A stretch of DNA of 64,000 bases. Origin: Microbacterium yannicii (GTDB lineage: Bacteria > Actinomycetota > Actinomycetes > Actinomycetales > Microbacteriaceae). Below are positions 35,535 to 44,732 of the stretch, piece after piece. The position numbers and the translations under genes were made by a program. The stretch covers positions 1 through 64,000 of the forward strand of contig NZ_JAMXMB010000008.1 of NCBI RefSeq assembly GCF_024055635.1, read 5' to 3'. Below the pieces are notes generated by a model, which was not told where the DNA came from, ran no database searches, and saw only the letters and a list, made by a program, of their open reading frames with translations. Each line of letters starts with the position of its first letter. Position 1 is the first letter of the stretch.

Positions 35535-38500
35535 TCAGTCGTCGAACAGCCCGCGGATGTCGTCGGCGGTGAGCGCCTGGCCGAACAGCGCGTCGTCGTC
35601 CATCACCGACCGGAACAGGCGCGCCTTGCGCTGCTGCAGCGCCATCACCTTCTCCTCGATGGTTCCGTTCGCGATGAGCCGGTACACCATGACGCTGCGG
35701 TGCTGCCCGATGCGGTGTGCGCGGTCGACGGCCTGCGCCTCGGCGGCGGGATTCCACCACGGGTCCAGCAGGAACACGTAGTCGGCCTCCGTCAGCGTGA
35801 GCCCGAAGCCACCCGCTTTGAGGCTGATGAGGAAGACCGGGGCCTCTCCCCCACGGAAGGCCTCGACGGCCGCATCGCGATCGCGCGTCGACCCGTCGAG
35901 ATAGGCGAACGGGATGCCCCGCTCCTCGAGCCGCGCCGACACCAGGCCGAGGAACGACGTGAACTGGCTGAACACGAGCGCGCGGTGTCCCTCGGCAAGT
36001 GCTTCGTCGAGCTGCTCGAACAGGGCGCCGAGCTTGCTCGGGGCGATGTGCGAGTACGCGGAATCGACCAGCTCCGGGGCGAGGCTCAGCATGCGGAGCA
36101 GCGTCAGCGAGCGGAACACGATGAAGCGGTTGCGGTCGAGATCTTCGAGCAGTCCCAGCACCTTCTGACGCTCGCGCTGCAGGACGGTGTCGTAGAGGGC
36201 GCGGTGGGCGGCGCCGAGCTCGATGCGCACCTCCTGCTCCTGCTTCGCAGGGAGGTCGGCCGCCACCAGCTCCTTCGTGCGCCGCAGCACGAGCGGGCGG
36301 ATGCGGCGCCGCAGGCGCGCCAGACGTCCGGCGCGATATGCGCCGCCCTCCTGGTTCTCGGGCACCTTGCCCTTCTCGATGGGGCCGACGTACTCCTCGC
36401 GGAACCGGCGTGCCGACGGGAACAGCCCGGGCGCTGTGAGCGAGAGCAGGGCCCACAGCTCGGTGAGGCTGTTCTCGAGCGGCGTGCCGGTGACGGCGAA
36501 GACGACGTCCGCCGGCAGGTCGCGCGCCGCCCGGTAGGCCTTCGTCTGGCTGTTCTTCACGAACTGCGCCTCGTCCAGGATGAGGCCGGCCCACGCGACG
36601 CGTCCGAACTCGGTCTCGTCGAGACGCAGAAGGGTGTACGACGTCACGACGATGTCGGCGGCGGCTGCGGCATCCGCCACCGTCGTCCCCCGCTTGGCGC
36701 GGGTCGCATCGATGACGGCGACGTGCAGGTCGGGAACGAAGCGGGCCGCCTCGCTGCGCCACGTCGAGAGCACGGATGTGGGCGCCACGACCAGGAAGGG
36801 ACGCTCCTCGCCGCCCTCGCGGGCGTGCGCGATGAGCGCCAGCAGCTGCAGCGTCTTGCCGAGGCCCATGTCGTCGGCCAGGATGCCGCCGAGCCGGTGC
36901 TGCCACAGGAACGCGAGCCAGTCGTAGCCGACCCGCTGATACGGACGCAGGTCAGCCTGCAGCGCGGACGGGAGCGGCGTGGCGGGCACCCCGTCGGCGT
37001 CGCGGAGCGCCTCGACGGTCGCGCGCCACGAGACCGCGGGCTGCGCTTCGTCAGCGAGATCCTCGAAATCCGCCCACAGGGCGGTCTGATAGCGGCTGAT
37101 GCGCGGCCCGGTCTCCCACTCGTCGAGCTCGCCGGCTTCGTCGATGAGATCTCGGAGGCGCTGCAGCGACGGGTGCGACAGCGAGAAGTACGCGCCGTCG
37201 CTCAGCAGGATCTTCTTGCGGCCGCGCGACAGCGCGGTGAAGAGTGTGCCGAACGGGACGCGGCGGCCGTCGACCGTCACGACGACGCCCAGGTCGAACC
37301 AGTCGGCGTCGGTGGTCTCGACCGACGTGATGTCGATGCGCGGGTCGCCCGCGAGCTCGCGGTACGGCGGACGCTCGCCCGAGATCTCCACGCGGATGTC
37401 GGCCTCGGCCTCCAGCAGAGGGAGCAGCCGTGAGGCGAGTTCGGCCGCGTCGATCCCCGACAGCGTGCCGGCGGAGGCGAAGTCCACCGGCGCGTGGTCG
37501 CGCCACAGCGCCTCGGCGCGGCCGCGGATCGCCGCCTCGGCTTCGGCGTCGCGATCATCGCCCGCCGTGTCGAGGCCCCGCAGCTCGCCGTCGCCGTAAC
37601 GCCACGCCAGCGTGTACACGAGCCGGTGGTTCGGTTCGAACCGCACGAGGAGCACGAGCTGCGGCCGGGGAGGCGGGGCGACGTCGATCCCCGGCGCATC
37701 GATCTCCACGCGTCGCGCGAGGCGGGGCAGGTGCTCGCGGACGAACTCCTCGGCGTCGTCGGCGGGGACGGTGATGGCCTCGCGCGCGGTGAGGAGCGCG
37801 GGCACCGGGTCGGGCAGCGCGACGGCGGCGAGCACCAGGTCGATGCGGTCCCGATGCACCGTGAAGCGGTAGACACCGGTGCGCCCGACCGGGCGCAGGG
37901 TGGCGGCCGGGATCTGCTCGCCGTCGATGGTGACGATCGGGACGATCTCGAGGCCGTGCGCGGTGCGCTGCGCCTGCACGGCGACGGACGCCGTCGAGGC
38001 CTGGGCGACCGTCGCACCGCGCTTGGTCGCAACGAACGGGATGCCGAGGTCGGAGGCGGACGCCAGGTGCGGCCAGAGCAGACTCGACTCGATGTCGTCG
38101 AGAGTGAGCCACTCCGACACGTCCGAGAACGCGCCGAACGAGCGGACGTCGCGGCCGATGCTGTGCAGCTCGGCGAACCATCGCGTCTGCGCCGGGTCGT
38201 ACTCCGTGGTCGGCCGCCGCAGCGCGTCCCAGGAGACGCCGCCCTTGATCCACGCGTCGGACCGACCCGACCGCGCGAGCGGGCGAAGCCCCACCAGCAC
38301 GTCCTGCCCGTGCTGATGCAGCCCGCGGGCCGTTGCCGACTCGACCCGCGCCGGTGCCCAGGCCGACGCTCCGCGACGCACGCGCTGGCGCAGCTCGACG
38401 CCCAGGGCGAGGGGCGTGTGCGTCCGCGCGACGGGCGCCGGGGCGGCGAACACCGCGCGCCACGACGACTCCCCCGACCCCGGGGCCGAGGTCGCCAGCC

Positions 38501-38813
38501 TGTTGGCCGCGAGCAGCGTCGCCACGGTGTGCTTGCAGTCGAACTGCACCGGGCACGTGCACGAGGTGGCGGCGATGGGGTGGTCCACCCGCTGCGGGTC
38601 GAGCCGCACGCGACAGCGGTACGTGCGTCCCGCGCTGCCCGCGACGACCGCCTCGATGACGGACGTGACCGGGTCCCACTGCAGCTGCTGCACCGCGCCG
38701 TCGGCGAAGTACGCCACACCGCGCTCGTACGAGCCGCTGTCGGTGTGCCGGCGGATGTGCCCGGGATCGATGAACGGCGGGGGGCCGGCCGACAGCGGGG
38801 TCACGGCATCCAT
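35535..38813 (-). CDS. SWIM zinc finger SNF2-family helicase
   Basis: A 1092-residue SF2 ATPase of the SNF2/HepA group. Residues 85-95 form a SWIM zinc finger (Cys85, Cys87, Cys93, His95). The ATPase core has Walker A ADDMGLGKT near residue 650 and a DEAQ box (LILDEAQFVKN) near 745, followed by the C-terminal helicase half with LLDPWWNPAAEAQAVDRAHR and IGQHRSVMVYRLIANGTIEE. Such proteins remodel protein-nucleic acid complexes; many bacterial ones are uncharacterised and some lie in defence loci, but none is visible here. Start ATG 38813 chosen because upstream sequence is shadow-like. Confidence 0.9.
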   Translation of the reverse strand: MDAVTPLSAGPPPFIDPGHIRRHTDSGSYERGVAYFADGAVQQLQWDPVTSVIEAVVAGSAGRTYRCRVRLDPQRVDHPIAATSCTCPVQFDCKHTVATLLAANRLATSAPGSGESSWRAVFAAPAPVARTHTPLALGVELRQRVRRGASAWAPARVESATARGLHQHGQDVLVGLRPLARSGRSDAWIKGGVSWDALRRPTTEYDPAQTRWFAELHSIGRDVRSFGAFSDVSEWLTLDDIESSLLWPHLASASDLGIPFVATKRGATVAQASTASVAVQAQRTAHGLEIVPIVTIDGEQIPAATLRPVGRTGVYRFTVHRDRIDLVLAAVALPDPVPALLTAREAITVPADDAEEFVREHLPRLARRVEIDAPGIDVAPPPRPQLVLLVRFEPNHRLVYTLAWRYGDGELRGLDTAGDDRDAEAEAAIRGRAEALWRDHAPVDFASAGTLSGIDAAELASRLLPLLEAEADIRVEISGERPPYRELAGDPRIDITSVETTDADWFDLGVVVTVDGRRVPFGTLFTALSRGRKKILLSDGAYFSLSHPSLQRLRDLIDEAGELDEWETGPRISRYQTALWADFEDLADEAQPAVSWRATVEALRDADGVPATPLPSALQADLRPYQRVGYDWLAFLWQHRLGGILADDMGLGKTLQLLALIAHAREGGEERPFLVVAPTSVLSTWRSEAARFVPDLHVAVIDATRAKRGTTVADAAAAADIVVTSYTLLRLDETEFGRVAWAGLILDEAQFVKNSQTKAYRAARDLPADVVFAVTGTPLENSLTELWALLSLTAPGLFPSARRFREEYVGPIEKGKVPENQEGGAYRAGRLARLRRRIRPLVLRRTKELVAADLPAKQEQEVRIELGAAHRALYDTVLQRERQKVLGLLEDLDRNRFIVFRSLTLLRMLSLAPELVDSAYSHIAPSKLGALFEQLDEALAEGHRALVFSQFTSFLGLVSARLEERGIPFAYLDGSTRDRDAAVEAFRGGEAPVFLISLKAGGFGLTLTEADYVFLLDPWWNPAAEAQAVDRAHRIGQHRSVMVYRLIANGTIEEKVMALQQRKARLFRSVMDDDALFGQALTADDIRGLFDD

Positions 38814-38853
38814 CCTGCCAAGTCCCGCCGACACCGCGGCGAGCGTCGGACGA

Positions 38854-39264
38854 TCAGCCCGCGCGCGCGATCCGGGCGAGGACGCCGTGGACGAACGAGC
38901 CCGACTCGTCGGTCGAGAACTCCTTGACCAGCTCGACGGCCTCGTCGATGGCGACCGCGGTGGGCACCTCGTCGTTGTAGAGGATCTCCCAGGCGCCGAT
39001 GCGCAGCACGGCACGGTCGACGGCGGGCATGCGCGCGAGCGTCCAGTCCTTCGCGAACGTCGTGATCTGCTCGTCGATGGCGTCCTGGTAGTCGATCACG
39101 CCGTCGACGATCTCACGGGCGTACAGCCACGAGGCTTCGCGGGCGGGCTCGTTCGCGGCCCGCTTCGCCTCGGCGGCGAGGACGGTCGCCGGCGTGTCGC
39201 CGCGGACGTCGGCCTGGAAGAGGATGTCGAGCGCGCGCTTGCGCGCCTTCGTACGGGCACTCAT
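38854..39264 (-). CDS. nusB: Transcription antitermination factor NusB
   Basis: RNA-binding partner of NusE in rRNA antitermination. The 136-residue all-alpha protein has KARKRALDILFQADVRGD, WTLARMPAVDRAVLRIGAWE and VAIDEAVELVKEFS, the typical signature. It follows efp by 19 bases in the standard efp-nusB pair. In relatives pyrR usually follows directly; here three genes intervene. Confidence 0.96.
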   Translation of the reverse strand: MSARTKARKRALDILFQADVRGDTPATVLAAEAKRAANEPAREASWLYAREIVDGVIDYQDAIDEQITTFAKDWTLARMPAVDRAVLRIGAWEILYNDEVPTAVAIDEAVELVKEFSTDESGSFVHGVLARIARAG

Positions 39265-39283
39265 GAGTCAGCGGCCGCCGACG

Positions 39284-39844
39284 TCAGTTGACGCGGCCGA
39301 GGTAGTCGCCGGTGCGCGTGTCGACCTTGACCTTGGTGCCGGTCTCGACGAACAGCGGCACCTGGATCTCGTACCCGGTCTCGACGGTCGCGGCCTTGGT
39401 GCCGGCCGACGAGCGGTCGCCCTGGAGGCCCGGCTCGGTGTAGGTGATCTCCAGGATGACGGAGGCGGGAAGCTCGACGTAGAGCGGGTTGCCGTTGTTC
39501 AGCGCGATCTGCACCTGCTGGTTCTCGAGCAGGAAGTTCGCGGCATCGCCGACGGTCGCGGCCGCCACGTTGATCTGGTCGTAGTCGGCGACGTCCATGA
39601 AGACGAAGTTGTCGCCGTCGTTGTACAGGTACGTGAAGTCGCGGCGGTCGACGTTCTCGATGTCGATCTTGGCGCCGGCGTTGTACGTGCGGTCGACGAC
39701 CTTGCCCGACACGACGTTCTTGAGCTTCGTGCGGACGAACGCGCCACCCTTGCCCGGCTTGACATGCTGGAACTCGATGACGTTCCAGAGCTGACCGTCG
39801 ATGCTGAGGACGACGCCGTTCTTGATGTCTGCGGTGGATGCCAT
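39284..39844 (-). CDS. efp: Elongation factor P
   Basis: Relieves ribosome stalling at polyproline. The 186-residue, three-domain protein has the tip loop [11 protein letters not shown] with Lys32 at the position modified in E. coli; no modifying enzymes lie nearby. The C-terminal signature [15 protein letters not shown] is intact. The ATG has no obvious ribosome site. A -10-like TAGAAT lies about 110 bases upstream. Confidence 0.97.
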   Translation of the reverse strand: MASTADIKNGVVLSIDGQLWNVIEFQHVKPGKGGAFVRTKLKNVVSGKVVDRTYNAGAKIDIENVDRRDFTYLYNDGDNFVFMDVADYDQINVAAATVGDAANFLLENQQVQIALNNGNPLYVELPASVILEITYTEPGLQGDRSSAGTKAATVETGYEIQVPLFVETGTKVKVDTRTGDYLGRVN

Positions 39845-39950
39845 GAGGGTGCGAATCCGTTTCGTTGTGTGAGGTGTGGTGCCGGCGGCGTGAAGTGCGA
39901 GGCGGCCGCTGCCCGCCGAGAAGCTCGAGGACCGGCAGCGCCGACGTTCG

Positions 39951-39956
39951 ATTCTA
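39951..39956 (-). promoter_or_regulatory. Probable -10 (TAGAAT) for efp-nusB
   Basis: TAGAAT, one base from TATAAT, with TCCCG directly upstream exactly as before rpoZ. It predicts a leader of about 100 bases for efp. No -35 is clear. Confidence 0.45.
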
Positions 39957-39983
39957 CGGGATGCCTGGTCCCCGGCCGATTCG

Positions 39984-40442
39984 TCAGCCCTCGGCCTGCC
40001 CGGTGAGGATGTCGATGAGCCGCGCGACGGCGGTGGCGTAACCCGTCACGCCCTCCCCGATGACGTGGACCTGGGCGACGTCGGCGACGTACGAATGGTG
40101 GCGGAACTCCTCGCGCGCCTTCACGTCCGAGATGTGGACCTCGGCGACCGGCAGGCCGACGCCGGAGAGTGCGTCCCGCAGCACGACGGACGTGTGGGTC
40201 AGTCCGCCCGGGTTGATGACGATGCCGGCGCAGTCCTCGCGTGCCGCGTGGATGGCGTCCAGGAGGACGCCTTCGTGATTGCTCTGCACCGCCCTGACCT
40301 CGAAGCCGCGGCGGGCCGCGGCATCCGTCGCCACCTGCTCCACGTCCGCGAGCGTCGCCGTGCCGTAGATGCCGGGTTCGCGGGTGCCCAGGAGGTTGAG
40401 ATTCGGTCCGTTGACGAGCAGCAGGCGGCGAGGCGTGGTCAT
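39984..40442 (-). CDS. aroQ: 3-Dehydroquinate dehydratase, type II
   Basis: Third shikimate-pathway step. The 152-residue protein has [17 protein letters not shown] with the catalytic Arg and Tyr on the flexible loop, [27 protein letters not shown] and VHISD. The ATG at 40442 has no ribosome site and is six bases after TATCGT, so it is probably leaderless. A 139-base gap separates it from efp. Confidence 0.96.
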   Translation of the reverse strand: MTTPRRLLLVNGPNLNLLGTREPGIYGTATLADVEQVATDAAARRGFEVRAVQSNHEGVLLDAIHAAREDCAGIVINPGGLTHTSVVLRDALSGVGLPVAEVHISDVKAREEFRHHSYVADVAQVHVIGEGVTGYATAVARLIDILTGQAEG

Positions 40443-40448
40443 GGTCGC

Positions 40449-40454
40449 ACGATA
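40449..40454 (-). promoter_or_regulatory. Probable -10 (TATCGT) for leaderless aroQ
   Basis: TATCGT then GCGACC then the aroQ ATG: six bases, so transcription would start on the A of the start codon. Confidence 0.55.
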
Positions 40455-40479
40455 TCAGCGGCCGCAGATGGCAGGCCGG

Positions 40480-41028
40480 TCACGGCAGGGGGCGCGACAT
40501 GACGATCTCCGGCCCGATGGCGCTGGAGTACGTCTCGCCGGTGGGTGCGAAGCCGGCACGCCGGTACGCGCCCTGGGCGCGATGGTTGTCGCGATGCACG
40601 TCGAGCGAGATCCGGTCGAGCCCGAGGCCCGCCGCCCACTCGGCCGCCGCGGCGAGCAGCGCGTCGACCGTCCCGGCGCCGCGGTGGCCGGGGTTCACAT
40701 ATACGCCCACGACGTCGGCCCGGCGGTCATCGACGTACCGGCCGAGGTGGTCTTTCTGCCCGGTGGCGCGGATGAGCACGGAGAGGCTGCCGACCCAGTC
40801 CCCGTCGACGACGGCGACGAACTGGGCGGTGGTCTCGCTCGTGGCCGCCTTCTCGCTGCGTTCGCGCCAGAAATCGTCGGTCCGCGCGGCCACCTGCTCG
40901 GGAGTCTCGAGGAACGCGACGGCCGCATCGGGGTCGCTCGTCGACTCGAGTCGCAGGTCGCGCACCGCCGCCCATTCGTCGGCACGGATGCGGCGCACCG
41001 TGAGGCCGGGCGCGGCGGACGCCGGCAT
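40480..41028 (-). CDS. GNAT-family N-acetyltransferase
   Basis: A 182-residue GNAT protein. It opens with LTVRRIRADEWAAVRDLRLE, has the acetyl-CoA binding region VYVNPGHRGAGTVDALLAAA, and ends with RISLDVHRDNHRAQGAYRRA and GFAPTGET, the usual motif B. The substrate cannot be told. Its ATG overlaps the aroB stop by one base (TGATG), so it is cotranslated with the shikimate genes although no shikimate role is known for such proteins. Confidence 0.85.
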   Translation of the reverse strand: MPASAAPGLTVRRIRADEWAAVRDLRLESTSDPDAAVAFLETPEQVAARTDDFWRERSEKAATSETTAQFVAVVDGDWVGSLSVLIRATGQKDHLGRYVDDRRADVVGVYVNPGHRGAGTVDALLAAAAEWAAGLGLDRISLDVHRDNHRAQGAYRRAGFAPTGETYSSAIGPEIVMSRPLP

Positions 41029-42104
41029 CAGCCCGTCACCTCCTGGTAGGCGGCGAAGAGCAGCGATTCGTCCGGCGCCTGCAGCACGGTGGGCTTGGCG
41101 ATGTCGTCGAGCACGATGAAGCGCAGCATGCCGCCGCGGCTCTTCTTGTCGCGCTGCATCGTCGCGAGAAGCGTGGGCCAGCGTCCCGCCCCGTAGGTGG
41201 TCGGCAGGCCGAGCGACTCCAGGATGTCGCGATGGCGCTGGGCGGCGGCATCCGGAAGCCGGCCGGCGAGCCGCGACAGCTCGGCGGCGAACACCATCCC
41301 CACCGAGATCGCGGCGCCGTGTCGCCAGCGGTAGCGCTCGGCGTGCTCGATGGCGTGACCCAGGGTGTGGCCGTAGTTGAGGATCTCTCGCAGGCCGGCT
41401 TCGCGCAGGTCCTCCCCCACGACGCGGGCCTTCATCTCGATGGCGAGCTCGATGGTGCGGCGGAATGCGGCGCTCTGCGGGTCCACCGCGGTCTCGGGGT
41501 CGGCCTCGACGAGGTCGAGGATCTCGGGCGCCCAGATGAACCCGGCCTTCACGACCTCGGCGTAGCCCGCGACGCGCTCGTTGCGCGACAGTGAGCCGAG
41601 CAGATCGAGGTCGCAGATGACGGCGCGCGGCGCCCAGAAGGCACCGACGAGGTTCTTGCCCTCTGCCGTGTTGACGCCGGTCTTGCCGCCGACGGCGGCA
41701 TCGACCATGCCGAGCACCGTCGTCGGCACCTGCACGACCTCGACGCCGCGCAGCCACGTGGCGGCGACGAAGCCGGCGAGATCGGTGACCGCTCCCCCGC
41801 CGAAGCCCACGACGACGTCGGTGCGGGTGAAGTCGGCCTTGCCCATGACCTGCCAGCAGAACGCCGCGACCTCGATGCGCTTTCCGGCCTCCGCGTCGGG
41901 GATCTCGGCCAGCAGCACCTCGCGGTCGCCGACCAGCTGCGCGCGCAGGCTCTCGGCCTGCGCCGCAAGCGTCGGCGGGTGGATCACGAGCACCTTGCGG
42001 GCCGCAGCGGGCAGTGCCTCGCCGAGGGACGACAGGATGCCGTGGCCCACAGTGATGCCGTAGCTCGCGTCTCCGCTCACGGTGATGATCGTGGCATCCG
42101 TCAT
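41028..42104 (-). CDS. aroB: 3-Dehydroquinate synthase
   Basis: Second shikimate-pathway step, NAD- and metal-dependent cyclisation of DAHP. The 358-residue protein has GFGGGAVTDLAGFVAATWLR, VQVPTTVLGMVDAAVGGKTG and the metal-binding HTLGHAIEHAERYRWRHGA. The ATG at 42104 has GGAGGAG upstream and overlaps aroK by 4 bases (ATGA). Confidence 0.97.
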   Translation of the reverse strand: MTDATIITVSGDASYGITVGHGILSSLGEALPAAARKVLVIHPPTLAAQAESLRAQLVGDREVLLAEIPDAEAGKRIEVAAFCWQVMGKADFTRTDVVVGFGGGAVTDLAGFVAATWLRGVEVVQVPTTVLGMVDAAVGGKTGVNTAEGKNLVGAFWAPRAVICDLDLLGSLSRNERVAGYAEVVKAGFIWAPEILDLVEADPETAVDPQSAAFRRTIELAIEMKARVVGEDLREAGLREILNYGHTLGHAIEHAERYRWRHGAAISVGMVFAAELSRLAGRLPDAAAQRHRDILESLGLPTTYGAGRWPTLLATMQRDKKSRGGMLRFIVLDDIAKPTVLQAPDESLLFAAYQEVTG

Positions 42105-42637
42105 GCCGTCTCCTCCTGGTCGGGTCTGCTCGCGCGCACCCATGCGACGAGCGCGTCGACGATGTCCTGCAGCGGACCCGTCGACGTGTCGAACGTCACG
42201 TCGGCGAGCTCTTCGTAGACGGGGCGGCGCTCTTCGAAGATCGCCGTCCAGCGCTCGATGGCGTCATCGCCGCCCTGCAGCAGCGGCCGGTTCGAGTCGC
42301 GCACGCGGCCGGCCACCACCCGTGGGGTGACGGTGAGGAGTGCGACGCGGTGGCGCGCGAGCTCGGCGCGGGTGTCGGGGTCCATCACTGCGCCGCCGCC
42401 CAGCGAGACGATGCCGGCCGTGGCGAGTCCCTCGCGGACGGCAGCGCGCTCGGCGGCGCGGAAGTGCGCCTCGCCGTGCTCGACGAAGAGCTTCTCGATC
42501 GGTCCGTGATCGCGGACGACCGCGGCGTCGGTGTCGAAGAAGGACACGCCGAGCGCGCGTGCAGCCTTCCTGCCGATGCTGGTCTTACCGGCCCCCATCG
42601 GGCCGATGAGCACGACGGCGTCAGAGTGCGAGGTCAT
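42101..42637 (-). CDS. aroK: Shikimate kinase
   Basis: Phosphorylates shikimate. The 178-residue P-loop protein has [14 protein letters not shown], the substrate aspartate in FFDTDAAVV, the arginine of FRAAERAAV, and [12 protein letters not shown] took the ATG at 42637, which makes a 17-base overlap with aroC; no strong ribosome site is visible. It overlaps aroB by 4 bases. Confidence 0.94.
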   Translation of the reverse strand: MTSHSDAVVLIGPMGAGKTSIGRKAARALGVSFFDTDAAVVRDHGPIEKLFVEHGEAHFRAAERAAVREGLATAGIVSLGGGAVMDPDTRAELARHRVALLTVTPRVVAGRVRDSNRPLLQGGDDAIERWTAIFEERRPVYEELADVTFDTSTGPLQDIVDALVAWVRASRPDQEETA

Positions 42638-43850
42638 GCTCGGCGAGGCCGGCGTCGCTCTCGGCCGCACTGCGCAGCGCGTCGGGGATGGCGGCGAGGT
42701 AGCCCTCGAGGTTGCGGCGCGTCTCAGCCACGCTGTCGCCGCCGAACTTCTCCAGCACGACATCGGCCAGCACCACGGCGACCATCGCCTCGGCGACGAC
42801 GCCGGCCGCCGGCACCGCGCACACGTCGGAGCGCTGGTGGTGCGCGGATGCGGCGTCGCCCGTCGCGACGTCCACGGTGCGCAGGGCCCGCGGTACCGTC
42901 GCGATCGGCTTCATTCCGGCGCGCACGCGCAGCACGGTGCCGGTCGACATGCCGCCCTCCGTGCCGCCCGCCTTGTCGCTCGATCGCGTGATGCGGTCGT
43001 CTGCCACGAACAGCTCGTCGTGGGCGGCGGAGCCGCGACGGCGGGTGGTCTCGAAGCCGTCGCCGACCTCCACGCCCTTGATGGCCTGGATGCTCATGAG
43101 CGCCTGCGCCAGCTTGGCGTCGAGGCGGCGATCCCAGTGCACGTGCGAGCCGAGCCCCGGCGGCAGGCCGTAGGCCAGCACCTCGACGATGCCGCCGAGC
43201 GTGTCGCCGTCCTTGCGTGCATCGTCGACCTCGGCCACCATGGCCGCACTCGTGGCGGCGTCGAAGCAGCGGAGCGGATCGGCGTCGAGCGCCTCCACGT
43301 CATCCGGCGTGGGCAGGGCCGAGCCTGCCGGCACCTGCACCGGACCGATCGAGAGCGTGTGGCTGACGAGACGGATGCCGAGCTCGGCCAGGAACCCGCG
43401 GGCCAGAGCGCCGAGCGCGACGCGAGCGGCGGTCTCGCGGGCGCTCGCACGCTCGAGGATCGGGCGGGCCTCGTCGAAGCCGTACTTCTGCATGCCGACG
43501 AGATCGGCGTGGCCCGGACGCGGGCGGGTCAGTGCGGCGCCGCGGCCGCGGGACTTCTCCGTGAGCTCGACGGGCTCAGGGCTCATGACCTCGACCCACT
43601 TGGGCCATTCGGTGTTGCCGATGCGCAGGGCGATGGGGCTGCCGAGGCTGGTGCCGTGCACCACACCCGACGAGATCGTCAGCTCGTCCTCTTCGAACTT
43701 CATGCGCGAGCCGCGGCCGTAGCCGAGCTTGCGGCGCGCGAGATCCGCTTGGATCGCGGCGCGGGAGATGGGGACGCCTGCAGGCAGGCCCTCCATGACG
43801 GCGACGAGTTCGGGGCCGTGCGATTCGCCGGCCGTGAGCACGCGGAGCAT
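42621..43850 (-). CDS. aroC: Chorismate synthase
   Basis: Last step of the shikimate pathway, FMN-dependent. The 409-residue protein has [40 protein letters not shown], the [16 protein letters not shown] loop and [13 protein letters not shown]. Length is normal. It lies 30 bases after aroE and overlaps aroK by 17 bases. Confidence 0.97.
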   Translation of the reverse strand: MLRVLTAGESHGPELVAVMEGLPAGVPISRAAIQADLARRKLGYGRGSRMKFEEDELTISSGVVHGTSLGSPIALRIGNTEWPKWVEVMSPEPVELTEKSRGRGAALTRPRPGHADLVGMQKYGFDEARPILERASARETAARVALGALARGFLAELGIRLVSHTLSIGPVQVPAGSALPTPDDVEALDADPLRCFDAATSAAMVAEVDDARKDGDTLGGIVEVLAYGLPPGLGSHVHWDRRLDAKLAQALMSIQAIKGVEVGDGFETTRRRGSAAHDELFVADDRITRSSDKAGGTEGGMSTGTVLRVRAGMKPIATVPRALRTVDVATGDAASAHHQRSDVCAVPAAGVVAEAMVAVVLADVVLEKFGGDSVAETRRNLEGYLAAIPDALRSAAESDAGLAEHDLAL

Positions 43851-43880
43851 TGGTCCAGTCTCCCACGCCCCGGCTCGCCG

Positions 43881-44732
43881 TTACGCCGTCGTGGGCTCCT
43901 CGAGCACCCGGCGCATCGCCTGGAGCGACTCGACCTCGTTCGCGAGCGGCGCGTCCGGATCGCCGTGGCGGAAGATCCGCACCTGCAGCAGAGCCTGGTG
44001 CAGCAGCATTCCGAGTCCCGACCGCGCGGGGTTCCCGGCACGCCCCCACGCAGCCGACAGCACGGTCGGCCAGTGTCCGTAGACGACATCGAGCAGCAGT
44101 CCGCCGGAGCGCGCCAGCGCGTCGGCCGCGGCATCCGTCACCGGTGCCTCGCCCGGCAGCGTCGCGATGGTGAGGTCCACGGCGGAGTGGTGGGATGCTG
44201 CGAACGATGCGGCGGTCACCTCGATGCCCAGTCGGCCACCGAGCTCGGCGAGCGGCGTCACCGCCTCGGGCCGGCGCGCGACCACGTCGATCTCGCGCAC
44301 TCCGAGCTCGCACAGGGCGACGAGCGCGGAGGTCGCCGTCGCGCCGGCGCCGACGATGCGGGCGCGCTCGACGTCGGTGATGCCGTCGTCCGCGAGAGAG
44401 CGCACGATGCCGCCCACGTCGGTGTTGAAGCCGTACGGCCCCGTCGGGGCGAGCAGCAGCGTGTTGACAGCGCCGGTCAGCTCGGCGCGGCGGTCCCGGT
44501 GGGCGGCCGCGGTGAAGGCGACGCTCTTCAGCGGCATCGTGAGCGAGAGGCCGCGCCAGCTGTCGTCCAGCTCGGCGAACTCCCCCGGGAACGACGCCTC
44601 GTCGACGCGGCGGAGGCCGTACGACCAGTCCAGGCCGAGCACGGCGTACGCCGCGGCGTGCAGCTGGGGCGAGCGGCTGTGCGCGATGGGATCGCCCCAG
44701 ACCTCCAGACGCGTCGCGTGCGGGCTCAGCAC
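43881..44732 (-). CDS. aroE: Shikimate dehydrogenase
   Basis: NADP-dependent reduction of 3-dehydroshikimate. The 283-residue protein has WGDPIAHSRSPQLHAAAY, the catalytic lysine in SLTMPLKSVAF, GAVNTLLL, YGFNTDVGG and the dinucleotide loop IVGAGATATSA. I chose the GTG at 44732, which puts four bases past the mltG stop inside a 7-base overlap. A GTG at 44768 gives 12 further residues but would overlap mltG by 43 bases. Confidence 0.92.
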   Translation of the reverse strand: MLSPHATRLEVWGDPIAHSRSPQLHAAAYAVLGLDWSYGLRRVDEASFPGEFAELDDSWRGLSLTMPLKSVAFTAAAHRDRRAELTGAVNTLLLAPTGPYGFNTDVGGIVRSLADDGITDVERARIVGAGATATSALVALCELGVREIDVVARRPEAVTPLAELGGRLGIEVTAASFAASHHSAVDLTIATLPGEAPVTDAAADALARSGGLLLDVVYGHWPTVLSAAWGRAGNPARSGLGMLLHQALLQVRIFRHGDPDAPLANEVESLQAMRRVLEEPTTA

